Positions 5,057-5,290 of a stretch of 5,290 nucleotides of DNA are shown here, piece by piece. The notes under the pieces were generated by a model. The model did not search any database. It saw only the letters and a program-made list of their open reading frames with translations, and had not been told where the DNA came from. The number at the start of each line of letters is the position of its first letter. The first letter of the stretch is position 1. A program made the position numbers and the translations under genes. This DNA is from an uncultured Chloroflexota bacterium. Its GTDB lineage: Bacteria > Chloroflexota > Chloroflexia > Chloroflexales > Roseiflexaceae. The DNA lies in NCBI GenBank assembly GCA_903871975.1, contig CAIQIY010000490.1, positions 1-5,290 on the forward strand, read 5' to 3'.

Positions 5057-5290
5057 TCAGGGCGCAGCCCCGGTGCCCCACGAGCCGGCACGCCAAGCTG
5101 CAACGACGCGGTGGTAGACCGCGATGGTCTGCTGCGCGACGCGCTCCCAGGTCCAGATGCGCTGCACCAACTCGCGTGCGCGTCGAGCCCGCTGCAGCGA
5201 CCAGTCGGGGTGTGCCAGGACGTGCTCGATGCCCCATGCCAGTGAGTCGCTGTCGTTTGGCGCCACGGTGATGCCGGTGTGATGGGCATC
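5057..5290 (-). CDS. Glycosyltransferase (GT-B, group 1/family 4), C-terminal end
   Basis: The visible 77 residues are the C-terminal end of a gene entering from the right edge. DAHHTGITVAPNDSDSLAWG followed by IEHVLAHPDW and a final ERVAQQTIAVYHRVV matches the closing region of GT-B group-1 glycosyltransferases: the loop after the E-x7-E nucleotide-sugar region, the 'P.D...LA.GI..VL' helix, and the C-terminal 'W..VA..T..VY' helix that crosses back to the N-terminal domain. These enzymes move a sugar from a nucleotide donor to lipid or glycan acceptors at the inner face of the membrane. Donor and acceptor cannot be told from this part. The stop (TGA, 5059-5057) is 39 bases from the convergent ANTAR gene. 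The start and catalytic half lie outside the window. Confidence 0.85.
   Translation of the reverse strand, partial: DAHHTGITVAPNDSDSLAWGIEHVLAHPDWSLQRARRARELVQRIWTWERVAQQTIAVYHRVVAAWRAGSWGTGAAP

Overview
This is a GC-rich bacterial window. Four protein-coding stretches are well supported: an exported beta-helix protein, a serine hydrolase, an ANTAR response regulator and the C-terminal end of a glycosyltransferase. There is one clear RNA gene, a selenocysteine tRNA (selC). The long Pro/Ala/Thr linker behind a single membrane anchor, the GTG start, the ANTAR-type output and the group-1 glycosyltransferase would fit a Chloroflexota-like or other high-GC lineage. That placement is an inference; nothing in the window fixes the taxon. 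The tRNA shows that the organism has, or recently had, selenocysteine insertion machinery, although no selA, selB or selD is visible here.

Layout. Positions 1-241 hold at most the start of a leftward gene running off the left edge, then a 16-bp perfect palindrome. Positions 242-338 (minus strand) are tRNA-Sec(UCA) with an encoded CCA. A well-formed sigma70-type promoter lies just upstream of it (345-373), spaced so that transcription would begin at the first base of the mature tRNA. Positions 374-939 have no credible gene but carry several strong GC-rich hairpins; one pair (734-783) includes a hexaloop that resembles half of an ANTAR-binding RNA. Positions 940-1260 (minus) look like the decayed C-terminal part of a methyltransferase-like gene. 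Positions 1264-1714 are non-coding or leader, with two candidate promoters and an inverted repeat.

The rightward cluster starts at 1715: the anchored beta-helix protein (1715-3298), an overlapping class-C-beta-lactamase-fold serine hydrolase (3280-4350), and, after an 82-base gap with a repeated 11-mer, the ANTAR response regulator (4433-5017). A glycosyltransferase C-terminus converges on it from the right edge (5057-5290, minus).

How they may work together (inference). The first two genes overlap and are probably cotranscribed and translationally coupled: one product is a surface-exposed stalked beta-helix, the other an apparently cytosolic hydrolase of unknown substrate. The ANTAR regulator would act on RNA (antitermination) rather than DNA. 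Its partner kinase is not in the window and it may be transcribed separately. The most unusual part is the tRNA-Sec locus: apparent leaderless transcription, an operator-like inverted repeat inside the promoter spacer, and a perfect palindrome directly against the CCA end.
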